A stretch of DNA of 64,000 nt from JALYRV01 sp036675475 (GTDB taxonomy: Bacteria > Acidobacteriota > Vicinamibacteria > Vicinamibacterales > SCN-69-37): the NCBI GenBank assembly GCA_036675475.1, contig JAKFEY010000043.1, positions 9,660 through 73,659 on the forward strand, read 5' to 3'. Of the stretch, positions 25,602 through 34,018 are shown piece after piece. Each line of letters begins with the position of its first letter. The first letter of the stretch is position 1. Below the pieces are notes generated by a model. The model was given only the letters and a program-made list of their open reading frames with translations. It made no database searches and was not told the origin of the DNA. The translations under genes were made by a program, and so were the position numbers.

Positions 25602-27485
25602 ATGCCCGCGCTCTTCCTCGCGCTCGTCACCACCCTTCACGCCGCGCAAGGCGTCGCCCTGCCGCGCGCGGTGCCGTACCTTCCCCAAACCGAAGCGTTG
25701 TGCGGCGGCGCGGCCGCCGCCATGGTGATGCGGTACTGGGGCGCGGCCGATGCGCAGCCGGAACTGTTCGCGCCGCTCATCGATCCCGCGCAGGACGGCA
25801 TCGTCACCACCGCGCTCGTGAGCGATTTGCAGCAGCGTGGCTGGCAGGCGTTTCCGCTGCGCGGCGGCCTCGCGGGTGACAGCGAGGCGCTCGTGCGGCA
25901 GCATCTGTCGCGCGGGCGTCCGATCATCGCGCTCATCGAGGATCGCCCCTCCCGCTATCACTACGTCGTTGTCACGGCGCTGGACGCGGCGCGCGTGCAC
26001 TTCCACGATCCGGCGATCGCGCCGTCGCAGACGATGGCACGCGAGGAGTTCGCGCGGCGGTGGCAGGCGGCCAATTATTGGATGTTGCTGGTGCTGCCGG
26101 GCGATGCCGCCGAGGCTGATGCGACCGCGGTGGGACAACCGGAACTGGCCGGGCGGGTCGCGGCTCTGCTCGGGCAAGGGAACACTGCCGAAGCACTGCG
26201 CGTTTCGACCAACGCCACGCACCAGGATCCGGGCAACGCGGTCGCGTGGGACGCGCTGGGCACGACGCTGTTCGTGATGGATCGCGACCTCGACGCGCTC
26301 GACGCGTGGAATCGCGCGGGCAAGCCGGACATCGACACGGTGCAGATTGCCGGCCTCGGGCGCACGCGGTATCGCGCCGCCGGGCAGCTGATCGATCTCG
26401 CGCCGGGCGAGCGGCTCACGGCGCCGGCGTTGCGGCGCGCGCGGCGGCGGTTGTCGCTGCTGCCGTCGGCCGCCTCGTCGCGCGTGAGCTACGCGCCGCG
26501 CGCGAGCGGCCGCGCGCAAATCGACGCGGCCATCGTCGAGCGCTCGCGGATGCCGGGCGTCGCCGACCTGATCGTCACCGCCGCGCGCGCGCCCTTCTCG
26601 CGGGACGTCGGCGTGTCGTTCACCAATCTCGTGGGCGGCGGCGAGCGGGTCGATGGCTCGTGGCGGTTTCGCGAAGGCTTCGAGCGCATCGATGTCGCGA
26701 TGATCACGCCCGCGCCGCTTCCGATCGGCGCCGCCTGGCGCATCAGCGGCTTCGACGCGCGCGAGACGTTTGCGGGCGGCCCCGGCACGGTCGCGCCCCG
26801 GTGGCAGCGCGCCGCGTTCGAGGCCGCCGACTGGACGTCAGCGTGGTTGGGATGGAGCGCGGGGGTCGGGCTCGAACGCTGGCCGGTGGCGCCGGGCGCG
26901 CTCGAGAAGAAGCTGTATGTGTCAGGGCGCGCCCTGCTCGCCGCCGGCTCGTCGCTCGACATGCACATCGGCGCCGAAGGATGGATCGGCGGCGGCGGCG
27001 CGACGCGCCTGACCGGCCGCGCGCACGCGAGCGCGCCGTTCGCGGGCGGCCGCGTCGATCTCACCGGCGGCGCCGAAGGCGTGCACGGCCGCTCGCCGCG
27101 ATTCCTGTGGCCGGGCGCGGGTGACGGCCACATCCGCGCGCCGCTGCTGCGCGCGCATCCGCTGGTCACCGGCGGCGCCATCAACGTGCGCGACGGCCAG
27201 ATCTTCGGCCGCCGGCTCTGGTACGGCACGGCCGAGTGGACGCGGCCGCTCGCACGCATCTCGCTTGCCTCGATCGACGTCGCGCTCTTCACCGACGCGG
27301 CCCGCGCCCACCAGCTGCTCGACAGCCGCGCGTCGGATTATCAGATCGACGCGGGCGCCGGCCTGCGCCTGCGCCTGCTCGGCACCGGGCCGACCTTCCG
27401 TCTGGATGTTGCCCGCGGCCTACGCGACGGACGCTGGGCTGTGACCGGCGGATTCCTGAGAAATTGGTCGATTGGGGATTGGTGA
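25602..27485 (+). CDS. C39-like peptidase fused to TPR, POTRA-like and outer-membrane beta-barrel regions
   Basis: From the ATG at 25602 the protein has 627 residues. A signal peptide (MPALFLALVTTLHAAQG) leads into a papain-like C39 domain (about residues 22-165) with the nucleophile in TEALCGGAAAAMVMRYWG, a histidine in SRYHYVVVTA and an aspartate in HDPAIA. TPR-like helices follow (about 180-240), then a POTRA-like segment (about 245-310, GERLTAPALRRARRRLSLLP). The rest (to 627) alternates like an Omp85-type barrel and ends in an aromatic residue. The first half resembles PA2778-family peptidases; the barrel is an added module. The last codons and the TGA stop lie inside a short-period repeat array. 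A periplasmic peptidase tethered to the outer membrane is the likely product. Confidence 0.75.
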   Translation: MPALFLALVTTLHAAQGVALPRAVPYLPQTEALCGGAAAAMVMRYWGAADAQPELFAPLIDPAQDGIVTTALVSDLQQRGWQAFPLRGGLAGDSEALVRQHLSRGRPIIALIEDRPSRYHYVVVTALDAARVHFHDPAIAPSQTMAREEFARRWQAANYWMLLVLPGDAAEADATAVGQPELAGRVAALLGQGNTAEALRVSTNATHQDPGNAVAWDALGTTLFVMDRDLDALDAWNRAGKPDIDTVQIAGLGRTRYRAAGQLIDLAPGERLTAPALRRARRRLSLLPSAASSRVSYAPRASGRAQIDAAIVERSRMPGVADLIVTAARAPFSRDVGVSFTNLVGGGERVDGSWRFREGFERIDVAMITPAPLPIGAAWRISGFDARETFAGGPGTVAPRWQRAAFEAADWTSAWLGWSAGVGLERWPVAPGALEKKLYVSGRALLAAGSSLDMHIGAEGWIGGGGATRLTGRAHASAPFAGGRVDLTGGAEGVHGRSPRFLWPGAGDGHIRAPLLRAHPLVTGGAINVRDGQIFGRRLWYGTAEWTRPLARISLASIDVALFTDAARAHQLLDSRASDYQIDAGAGLRLRLLGTGPTFRLDVARGLRDGRWAVTGGFLRNWSIGDW

Positions 27486-27530
27486 TTGCCGGATTGTTGT
27501 CGGGTTGCTGAGGAGCGATTTGCCGATTAG
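27463..27530. repeat. 7-8 bp-period repeat array at the end of the C39 gene
   Basis: Units ATTGGTCG, ATTGGGG, ATTGGTG, ATTGCCGG and ATTGTTGT follow one another. The array supplies the last residues (WSIGDW) and TGA stop of the C39-barrel protein. Together with 27635-27676 it brackets a four-helix-bundle gene remnant. Confidence 0.75.
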
Positions 27531-27533
27531 ACG

Positions 27534-27629
27534 TCAGCGTCCGCCAGACGCGGTGCGGCGGGAGGCCACAAAGATCGCAACGAGCTCATTCGCTTCACGC
27601 TTATACGGCGCGACTTCCTCAGGCGTCAT
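27534..27629 (-). pseudogene. Internally deleted remnant of a four-helix-bundle gene
   Basis: A 31-codon frame on the minus strand reads MTPEEVAPYKREANELVAIF and continues VASRRTASGGR. The first five residues equal the start of the intact four-helix-bundle protein at 729-1142 (MTPEE), and ELVAIFVASRRTA matches its C-terminal helix (QLARILAASRNTA) and the general C-terminus of the S23-like family. The middle of the gene, about 90 residues, is missing. It lies between two short-period repeat arrays, like the intact gene. Confidence 0.65.
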
Positions 27630-27634
27630 CACGC

Positions 27635-27676
27635 AACAATGTACGAATCACCCATCAGCAGATCCTGCAATTACCC
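27635..27676. repeat. 7-8 bp-period repeat array at the dut 3' end
   Basis: On the minus strand the array reads as units related to GATNNG(C/T), and it begins at the dut TAA stop. It forms a rough inverted counterpart of 27463-27530. The match is imperfect. Confidence 0.55.
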
Positions 27677-28096
27677 CGTCGATCCGAACCCGCCCCGCGT
27701 CGGGCCGATCGGCTCGCCTTCGTCCCACTCCGCCGCCGTGTACTTCAGGAAGATGCCCTGCGCGAGGCGATCGCCGCGCTTGACGTCGACCGGCGCGTTC
27801 GTGAAGTTCAGCACCTGAATCTTCACTTCATCTTTCGGTCCGCAATAGTCGGTGTCGATCACGCCGACGCCGTTGGCCACCATGAGGCCGCGCTTCAGCG
27901 GCGTGCTGCTGCGCGCGAAGATGCCGAGGAAGTAGCCGTCGGGCACCTTGATGACGAGCCCGGTGGGGACAAGCGCGATCTGCCCGGCGGGGATCGTGAG
28001 GTCGGCTGACGCCGCCAGGTCGAACCCGGCGGCGCCAGACGATTCCCTTGCGGGAAGCGGAACCGAGGCATCGAGCCTCGTAATCCGTACGTTCAC
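27671..28096 (-). CDS. dut: Deoxyuridine 5'-triphosphate nucleotidohydrolase
   Basis: The 141-residue trimeric enzyme hydrolyses dUTP to dUMP and pyrophosphate, keeping uracil out of DNA. All five motifs are visible: GAAGFDLAA (1), FARSSTPLKRG (2), GVGVIDTDYCG (3), RGDRLAQGIF (4) and the C-terminal RGGFGSTG (5) that closes over the active site. Its ATG overlaps the S9 peptidase TGA by 4 bases. The stop is the first triplet of a repeat array. Confidence 0.97.
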   Translation of the reverse strand: MNVRITRLDASVPLPARESSGAAGFDLAASADLTIPAGQIALVPTGLVIKVPDGYFLGIFARSSTPLKRGLMVANGVGVIDTDYCGPKDEVKIQVLNFTNAPVDVKRGDRLAQGIFLKYTAAEWDEGEPIGPTRGGFGSTG

Positions 28097-31000
28097 TTCT
28101 TCACGCCGCCCGACGGCGTCGTCTCGGCCGTCGTCTTGCGCTTGAACATGTCGGACACGTCGCGCGTGCCGCGCTCGAGATACGGCACGCCGTGCTCCAT
28201 CCAGTCGGGCTTGGGCGCGCCCTTCAGGAAGTGATCGAAGTATTCATCCAGGTGCACGGTGTAGTGCTTCTGGTTGTCGCGGTTGCGCAGCCCGTGGAAC
28301 TCGCCGTTGTAGTTGAAGAAGTACGCTTCCTTCCCCAGCCGCCGCAGCGCGTTGAAGAACTCAATCGCCTGATACCACGGCACCGCATCGTCGGCGTCGT
28401 TGTGCATCGTGAGGTACGGCGTCTGCACCTTCTCGACCCAGAAGATCGGCGAGTTCTCGATGAACTTCAGCGGCTCGTCCCACGGCGGCGCGCCGATGCG
28501 GCTCTGCGTCTTCTCGTACTGGAACGCGCGCGACATGCCGGTGCCCCAGCGGATGCCGCCATATGCGCTGATCATGTTGGCCACCGACGCGCCGCCCTGC
28601 ACGGCGCGGAAGATGTTGGTCCGCGTGATCAGGTGCGTGATCTGATAGCCGCCCCACGAGTGGCCCTGGATGCCGATGCGCTTCGGATCGATGAAGTTCA
28701 TCGCCACCACGGTGTTGACCGCGGGAATCACGCACTTCTCCGCCGCCTCGCCCGGGAACCCCGTCTCGTAAATGATGTCGGGCAGCAGCACGACGTAGCC
28801 GTTGCTGACGTAGCGCGAGACGTTGATGCTGTGGCCGGGATTCGGGCGGCGGTACGAGTGCAGCCCGTCGGTGAGCTGCTCGTAGATATAGACCATCAGC
28901 GGATATTTCTTCGAGGGATCGAAGTCCTCCGGCTTGATGAGCACGCCGCGCAGCTTCTTGCCGTCCGCGTTGATGTAGTCGATCAGCTCCGCCTTGCCCC
29001 AGTTGTATTCCTCCTGCTGCGGGTTGGCGTTGGAGATGCGCTCCATCTTCGCGAAGTTCGTGTCGCTGACCCAGAGGTCGGGGAACTCGTCGAAGCGCGA
29101 CACGGTGAACACCAGGCGATCGCCATTGCGCGCCTTGGTCGGCGCGCCGAACGCCTTGTCGAGCATCACGAGCTTCGCGGGCGCCGCGGCACCGGTGAAC
29201 GGAACGCGGTAGAAGCCGGACGCCTTCGTGCGCTCGTCGGTGGCCGCCAGCAGCAGCGGCGCGTTCGACGGCACCGTGCGCTGCTCTGGATCCAGCCGCC
29301 GATACCGGAACTCCAGGCCCTGCTTGCGGCCCTCGCCGTTGGTGATCATGCGCGCGCCCGTGCCATCCGGCTTGATTTCCCAGATGTCGTAGCGGTCGTA
29401 CAGCAGCACGGAGCCGTCGTTGGCGGTCCAGCCGGCCGATCCGTACGGGCCCGGCTGATTCGGCGTGTCGTGATCTTCCTGCACGAACTTCACGGGCAGT
29501 TTCTCCGTAAGATTCGCGCGCGCGCCGTCGGCCACGCGATAGGTGAACCACTGCGCCTGGTCGCGATCGAAATAGAGCACGTATTTGCCGCCCGGTGAGC
29601 GCGTGGCGCCGCCGCCCGCATGCTCCAGCAGCTTCGTGCGGGCGCCCGTCTTGAGGTCGACGAGGAAGACGTCGCTATAGGTCGCATCCCAGGAGATCTC
29701 CTGCTGATACGGCAGGCTCGAGGTGCCGAGCGCGTGCGACGGATCGTACGGATCGACGTCGACGTCGGGCAGATCCTTCGCGGCAAGCTGCACGAAGCGC
29801 TTGTCGGCCAGGTGCACGACGGCGCGGTAGTTGCGATTGCGTTCCTGGTTCGCGCGCACCTGCTGCATCGGCTGCAGCATCGGATCCTTGTAGTGCCACA
29901 GGTCGACGGCAATCGGCGCCTTCGCGTCCGGATCGCGCGGCTTCGGCGGCGCCGGCGCGGTGCCGAGCGTGAGCCGCTGGCCGTCATCGCTGAAGCGCGG
30001 CGCGAAGTCGTCGCTGACGACCATGTCCGCCGGCACGCCCGGCGTGGTCGCCGACACCAGCTCGGCGGCCGCGGCCTCGCCCGCCTTCCAGTAATAGAGA
30101 CGATACGGCGACACGTCCTTGTCGTACTCCGCCTGATCGCTCAGGAACGCCAGCTGCCGGCCCGCCTCGTCGAACGCAAAGCTCTTGTAGTTGCCTTTGC
30201 CCTTGTGCAGCGCCGTGACGGCACCGGTCGACATGTCGCGCACGAACGCACCGTCTTCTTCAGCCTTCGGCGACGACACGGCGTAGGCCAGATATTTGCC
30301 GTCGCGCGACCACGCGAATTCATTGACCAGCGCAATCGTCGTGTCTTCACCGGTCGCGAGATTGCGAACGATCAGATCGGTGCCGGCGTCCTTGCGCTTC
30401 TCGCGCGGCTGAGTGCCGCGCGCTTCGCCTTCGGCCGCCGGTTCGGCCGCGGCCGGCGCGCCGCCCTGGCGCCCGCCACGTCCCGCGGCGCCTCCCTGCC
30501 GTCCGCCGCGTCCTGCCCGCGCGCTCGGCCGATGAAAGGCCACCCAGGCCGACGACTCGGCGGGCATGCGGATGGTACCGATGCGATCGAGCGTCGTGAC
30601 CTTGCCGTCGGGCAGCGACATCATGCCGGCGCCGTTGCGTGGCGTGTTCTCGTCGTTCGCCTCGCCGCCCTCGCCGCCGCCGCGCGCGGCCGCGCCGCGG
30701 TTGGCATTGGCGCGCCGCGCCTTCTCGACCTCCGCCTTCGGCGCCTCGAGCGTGAACACCACGAACTTGCCGTCAGGCGTGAACGACGGATTCGTTCCGC
30801 GCGCCTGCTTGAACTGCTGCTTCGTCTTCAGGTTGACGACGATGAGCTCGCTGTCTTCGGCTTCGCTGGTGAGCGCGTAGGCGAGCCAGTCGCCGTCGCG
30901 CGACAGCTCCGTGCCCTGAATCGCGCGCCAGTAGTCGTACGCGTCGTACGACAGCGGCTTCTTGGCCGCGGCGGCAGCGGCCGCGGCACGCGGCCTTGGA

Positions 31001-31104
31001 GCCGTCTGGGCCTGCGCCTGCGCAAGGACGGTGAGCGGTGTGGATGCGACAAACGCAGCGGCCACGAACAGGGCGGCGGCGCGGGAAAGGCGGCGATGGT
31101 GCAT
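28093..31104 (-). CDS. Secreted S9-family prolyl-oligopeptidase-like serine peptidase
   Basis: This 1003-residue exported peptidase has a signal peptide (MHHRRLSRAAALFVAAAFVA, cleavage near VLAQ), an N-terminal beta-propeller interrupted by Gly/Arg/Ala-rich low-complexity loops (near residues 180-290), and a C-terminal alpha/beta-hydrolase. The triad is visible: serine in GIQGHSWGGYQI, aspartate in MHNDADDAVPW and histidine in NGEFHGLRNRDN. The ATG at 31104 is set by GGAGG seven bases upstream. It probably degrades peptides in the periplasm or medium. The downstream dut gene is coupled by an ATGA overlap, though the functions are unrelated. Confidence 0.93.
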   Translation of the reverse strand: MHHRRLSRAAALFVAAAFVASTPLTVLAQAQAQTAPRPRAAAAAAAAKKPLSYDAYDYWRAIQGTELSRDGDWLAYALTSEAEDSELIVVNLKTKQQFKQARGTNPSFTPDGKFVVFTLEAPKAEVEKARRANANRGAAARGGGEGGEANDENTPRNGAGMMSLPDGKVTTLDRIGTIRMPAESSAWVAFHRPSARAGRGGRQGGAAGRGGRQGGAPAAAEPAAEGEARGTQPREKRKDAGTDLIVRNLATGEDTTIALVNEFAWSRDGKYLAYAVSSPKAEEDGAFVRDMSTGAVTALHKGKGNYKSFAFDEAGRQLAFLSDQAEYDKDVSPYRLYYWKAGEAAAAELVSATTPGVPADMVVSDDFAPRFSDDGQRLTLGTAPAPPKPRDPDAKAPIAVDLWHYKDPMLQPMQQVRANQERNRNYRAVVHLADKRFVQLAAKDLPDVDVDPYDPSHALGTSSLPYQQEISWDATYSDVFLVDLKTGARTKLLEHAGGGATRSPGGKYVLYFDRDQAQWFTYRVADGARANLTEKLPVKFVQEDHDTPNQPGPYGSAGWTANDGSVLLYDRYDIWEIKPDGTGARMITNGEGRKQGLEFRYRRLDPEQRTVPSNAPLLLAATDERTKASGFYRVPFTGAAAPAKLVMLDKAFGAPTKARNGDRLVFTVSRFDEFPDLWVSDTNFAKMERISNANPQQEEYNWGKAELIDYINADGKKLRGVLIKPEDFDPSKKYPLMVYIYEQLTDGLHSYRRPNPGHSINVSRYVSNGYVVLLPDIIYETGFPGEAAEKCVIPAVNTVVAMNFIDPKRIGIQGHSWGGYQITHLITRTNIFRAVQGGASVANMISAYGGIRWGTGMSRAFQYEKTQSRIGAPPWDEPLKFIENSPIFWVEKVQTPYLTMHNDADDAVPWYQAIEFFNALRRLGKEAYFFNYNGEFHGLRNRDNQKHYTVHLDEYFDHFLKGAPKPDWMEHGVPYLERGTRDVSDMFKRKTTAETTPSGGVKK

Positions 31105-31124
31105 GAAAGACCTCCGGGTCGGCC

Positions 31125-31130
31125 TATTAT
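31125..31130 (+). promoter_or_regulatory. Leaderless-type -10 box for the P1 peptidase gene
   Basis: TATTAT ends 7 bases before the ATG at 31138; no Shine-Dalgarno site is present. It lies in a 33-bp gap between divergent genes that also holds the S9 ribosome site. Confidence 0.55.
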
Positions 31131-31137
31131 TCACAAA

Positions 31138-32247
31138 ATGATGCTGCGAATCCTGATTACGACGGCCGCCCTCGTCTCGCTGACCGCCGCGGCGGCGCCG
31201 GCGCCCAGCCAGGATCGTCCGCGCGCCCGCGACCTCGGCATCGCGCCCGGCACCCTGCAGCCGGGGCCGCTCAACGCCATCACCGACGTGGAAGGCGTGC
31301 GCGTGGGGCACGTCACACTCGTCGACGGCACGTCCGTTCGCACGGGCGTGACGGCGATCGTGCCGCACGCGGGCAACGTGTTTCAGGAGAAGGTCGCCGG
31401 AGCGGTGTATATCGGGAACGCCTTCGGCAAGCTGGCGGGCTCGCCACAGGTGGATGAGCTCGGCACCATCGAGTCGCCGATCATCCTCACCAACACGCTC
31501 TCTGTTGGCGCGGCCATCGAAGGCGTCGTCCGGTGGACGCTCGATCAGCCCGGCAACGACCACGTCCGGTCGGTCAACGCGCTCGTCGGTGAAACCAACG
31601 ACGGCGGCCTCAACGACATCCGCGGCATGCACGTGCGCCCGCACCACGTCGTCGAAGCCATCACGAAGGCCTCGAGCGGCGCGGTGCTCGAGGGCGCGGT
31701 GGGCGCCGGCACCGGCACGGTGGCGTTCGGCTGGAAAGGCGGCATCGGCACGTCGTCGCGCAAAGCCGGCGACTGGACAGTCGGCGTGCTCGTGCAGACG
31801 AACTACGGCGGCGCGCTGCGCATCAACGGCGCGCTGATTCCAGGACCGGGGCGGTCAGGTGCGGCAGGTGCGCCGGTGAGTGAAGACGGAAGTTGCATGA
31901 TCGTCGTGGCAACGGACGCGCCGCTCGACGCGCGCGATCTGAAGCGCCTCGCCGCGCGCGCCATCTTCGCGATGGCGCGCACCGGCTCGAGCTACTCCAA
32001 CGGCAGCGGCGACTTCGCGATCGCGTTCTCAACGCATCCGTCGCTGCGCGTGACGATGGGCGCGTCGGCGCCCGAGGCACGGACCGTGCTTCCCACCGAC
32101 GGCGTGTCGCGCTTGTTTACGGCGGTGCTCGACGCGACGGAAGAAGCGATCTACAACTCGCTGCTGAAGGCGACCACCACCACGGGCAACGGACGCACCA
32201 TCGAAGCTCTTCCACTCGATCGAGTTAACGCCGCGATCGGGCGATAA
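31138..32247 (+). CDS. Exported P1/DmpA-family (S58) aminopeptidase
   Basis: This 369-residue N-terminal nucleophile hydrolase has a signal peptide (MMLRILITTAALVSLTAAAA). Family motifs include NAITDVEGVRVGH, EVNDGGLND-like ETNDGGLND and the autoprocessing site DGS-CMIVVATDAPLD, in which cleavage before the serine would give the active heterodimer. DmpA-type enzymes release N-terminal D- or L-residues, or beta-amino acids, from peptides. Exported copies probably process cell-wall or environmental peptides. Divergent from the S9 peptidase with only 33 bp between starts. Confidence 0.9.
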   Translation: MMLRILITTAALVSLTAAAAPAPSQDRPRARDLGIAPGTLQPGPLNAITDVEGVRVGHVTLVDGTSVRTGVTAIVPHAGNVFQEKVAGAVYIGNAFGKLAGSPQVDELGTIESPIILTNTLSVGAAIEGVVRWTLDQPGNDHVRSVNALVGETNDGGLNDIRGMHVRPHHVVEAITKASSGAVLEGAVGAGTGTVAFGWKGGIGTSSRKAGDWTVGVLVQTNYGGALRINGALIPGPGRSGAAGAPVSEDGSCMIVVATDAPLDARDLKRLAARAIFAMARTGSSYSNGSGDFAIAFSTHPSLRVTMGASAPEARTVLPTDGVSRLFTAVLDATEEAIYNSLLKATTTTGNGRTIEALPLDRVNAAIGR

Positions 32248-32289
32248 GGGCTCATAATGGGAGGTTGCGCGTCGCGCATCCGAATCCTT

Positions 32290-33999
32290 ATGGCACCCAA
32301 AGACCCCGAAACCCCCGGCTTCTCGTCACTCGGCCTCACGGCCTCGCTCGTCTCCGCGGTCACCGCGCTCGGCTATGAAGAGCCGACGCCCATCCAGCGC
32401 GAGGCGATTCCGCTGCTGCTCGCCGGCAAAGACGTCCTCGGCCAGGCCGGCACCGGCACCGGCAAGACCGCCGCGTTCGTGCTGCCGATGCTGCACCGGC
32501 TCGCCAAGGAAGGCGGCAAGCGCGGGACGACGCGCGGGTTCATCCTGGTGCCGACGCGCGAGCTCGCCATGCAGGTGGCCGAGGCGACGCACAAGTACGC
32601 CAAGGGGCAGAACCTCAATATCGTGCCCGTCTACGGCGGCGCCCCGATGGATCTGCAGATTCGCTCGCTGCGTCGCGGCGCCGACGTCGTGGTCGCCACG
32701 CCGGGGCGCGCCATCGATCACCTGAAGCGCGGCACGCTGTCGCTCGCGAACGTGCAGGTACTGGTGCTCGACGAGGCGGACGAGATGCTCGACATGGGGT
32801 TTGCCGATGATCTCGAAGCGATCCTCGAGCAGACGCCCGAAGAGAAGCAGACGGCGCTGTTTGCGGCGACGTTCGCGAAGCGCATCCAGGCCATCGCCGC
32901 GAAGCACCTGACCGATCCGGCGCGCGTGACGATTGCCGCCGAGAAGCAGGCGGTCGGCAAGCTGCCGAAGATTCGCCAGACGGCCTACGTCGTCTCGCGT
33001 CCGCAGAAGATGCAGGCGCTCGATCGCATTCTCGAGTACGAAGATCCGCAGTCGGCCATCGTCTTCTGCCGCACGCGGCTCGAGGTCGAGGAGGTCACCG
33101 AAACGCTGCAGGCGCACGGCTACGGCGCGCAGGCCATTCACGGCGGCATGCTGCAGAAGCAGCGCGACCGCGTGATGGGCCTGTTCCGCAGCCAGAAGGC
33201 GGACATCCTGGTGGCCACCGACGTGGCCGCGCGCGGGCTCGACATCGAGCACGTCTCGCACGTGGTCAACTTCGACGTGCCGCTGTCGCCCGAGGTCTAC
33301 GTGCACCGCATCGGCCGCACGGGCCGCGCGGGGCGCGAGGGCGTCGCGATCACGATCGTCGATCCGCGGCAGTCGCGCCTGATGCGCAACATCGAGTCGC
33401 TCACGCGCCAGCGCGTGGAAATCGCGGCGCTGCCGACGATTGCCGATCTGCGCGCGCGCCGCGTGACGGCAACGGTCGAGGCGTTGCGCGCGACACTCGG
33501 CAAGGGCGAATTCAAGGAACTGCGCGCGGTTGTGGAAACGCTCGCGCAGGACTTCGACGTCGTTGACATCGCGGCGGCGGCGCTGGCGATGCTCGACGAC
33601 AGCGGCCGATCGGGCGCGCCCGCGCCCGCCCCGGAGGAGCCCGCGCGCTACGAGCGCGCCGGCAGCAGCGATCGCCCGCAGCGGGGCGATCGCCCCGAGC
33701 GTGCGCCGCGCGGCGAGCGTCCGGAACGCGGCCGCGGACGTCCCGAGCCGTTCGGCATCCTGCGCATCGGCGCAGGGGCCAACGCGGGACTCCGGCCCGG
33801 CGATCTCGTCGGCGCGATCTCGGGTGAAACCGGCCTCGAGTCGAGCCTGCTCGGCCGCATCAAGATTGACGATGAAGAGTCGTATGTCGAGGTGCCGGAG
33901 TCGAAGATGCGCGACATCATCGCGGCGCTGCGGGCAACGAAGATCCGCGGCCAGAAGGTGCAGGTCGCGGCGTTCGATCCCACCGCGCCCCGGCGGTAG
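32290..33999 (+). CDS. DEAD-box ATP-dependent RNA helicase with DbpA-type RNA-binding domain
   Basis: The 569-residue protein has RecA domain 1 with Q motif (TPIQREAIP), Walker A (AGTGTGKT), PTRELA, DEAD and an AAT motif III where most relatives have SAT, then RecA domain 2 ending HRIGRTGR. A long helical extension, an Arg-rich low-complexity linker (about 455-490, RPERAPRGERPERGRGRPEP) and a DbpA/CsdA-like C-terminal RRM fold (FGILRIGAGANAGLRPGDLV) follow. It likely acts in ribosome assembly or RNA decay. The ATG at 32290 is preferred; an in-frame ATG at 32257 overlaps a CATAAT -10-like sequence. The stop codon is part of a palindrome shared with the convergent gene. Confidence 0.93.
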   Translation: MAPKDPETPGFSSLGLTASLVSAVTALGYEEPTPIQREAIPLLLAGKDVLGQAGTGTGKTAAFVLPMLHRLAKEGGKRGTTRGFILVPTRELAMQVAEATHKYAKGQNLNIVPVYGGAPMDLQIRSLRRGADVVVATPGRAIDHLKRGTLSLANVQVLVLDEADEMLDMGFADDLEAILEQTPEEKQTALFAATFAKRIQAIAAKHLTDPARVTIAAEKQAVGKLPKIRQTAYVVSRPQKMQALDRILEYEDPQSAIVFCRTRLEVEEVTETLQAHGYGAQAIHGGMLQKQRDRVMGLFRSQKADILVATDVAARGLDIEHVSHVVNFDVPLSPEVYVHRIGRTGRAGREGVAITIVDPRQSRLMRNIESLTRQRVEIAALPTIADLRARRVTATVEALRATLGKGEFKELRAVVETLAQDFDVVDIAAAALAMLDDSGRSGAPAPAPEEPARYERAGSSDRPQRGDRPERAPRGERPERGRGRPEPFGILRIGAGANAGLRPGDLVGAISGETGLESSLLGRIKIDDEESYVEVPESKMRDIIAALRATKIRGQKVQVAAFDPTAPRR

Positions 34000-34018
34000 C
34001 GCAGGCCTTCAGGCCTGC
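33997..34018. repeat. Palindrome providing stop codons to two convergent genes
   Basis: The sequence TAG-C-GCAGGCC-TTCA-GGCCTGC gives the helicase its TAG stop. The TTCA loop, read on the other strand, gives the acetyltransferase its TGA. A sister copy is at 57471-57492. Confidence 0.85.

Noticed and set aside
29620..31137. Upstream extension of the P1 peptidase frame through the S9 gene (frame open from 29620)
   Set aside because: The extension is antisense to the S9 peptidase coding sequence. A signal peptide begins at 31138, right after a -10 box, giving the normal family length.
31105..31647. N-terminal extension of the S9 peptidase to 31647
   Set aside because: It would run antisense through the P1 peptidase gene. 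The ATG at 31104 has a GGAGG site and starts a signal peptide.
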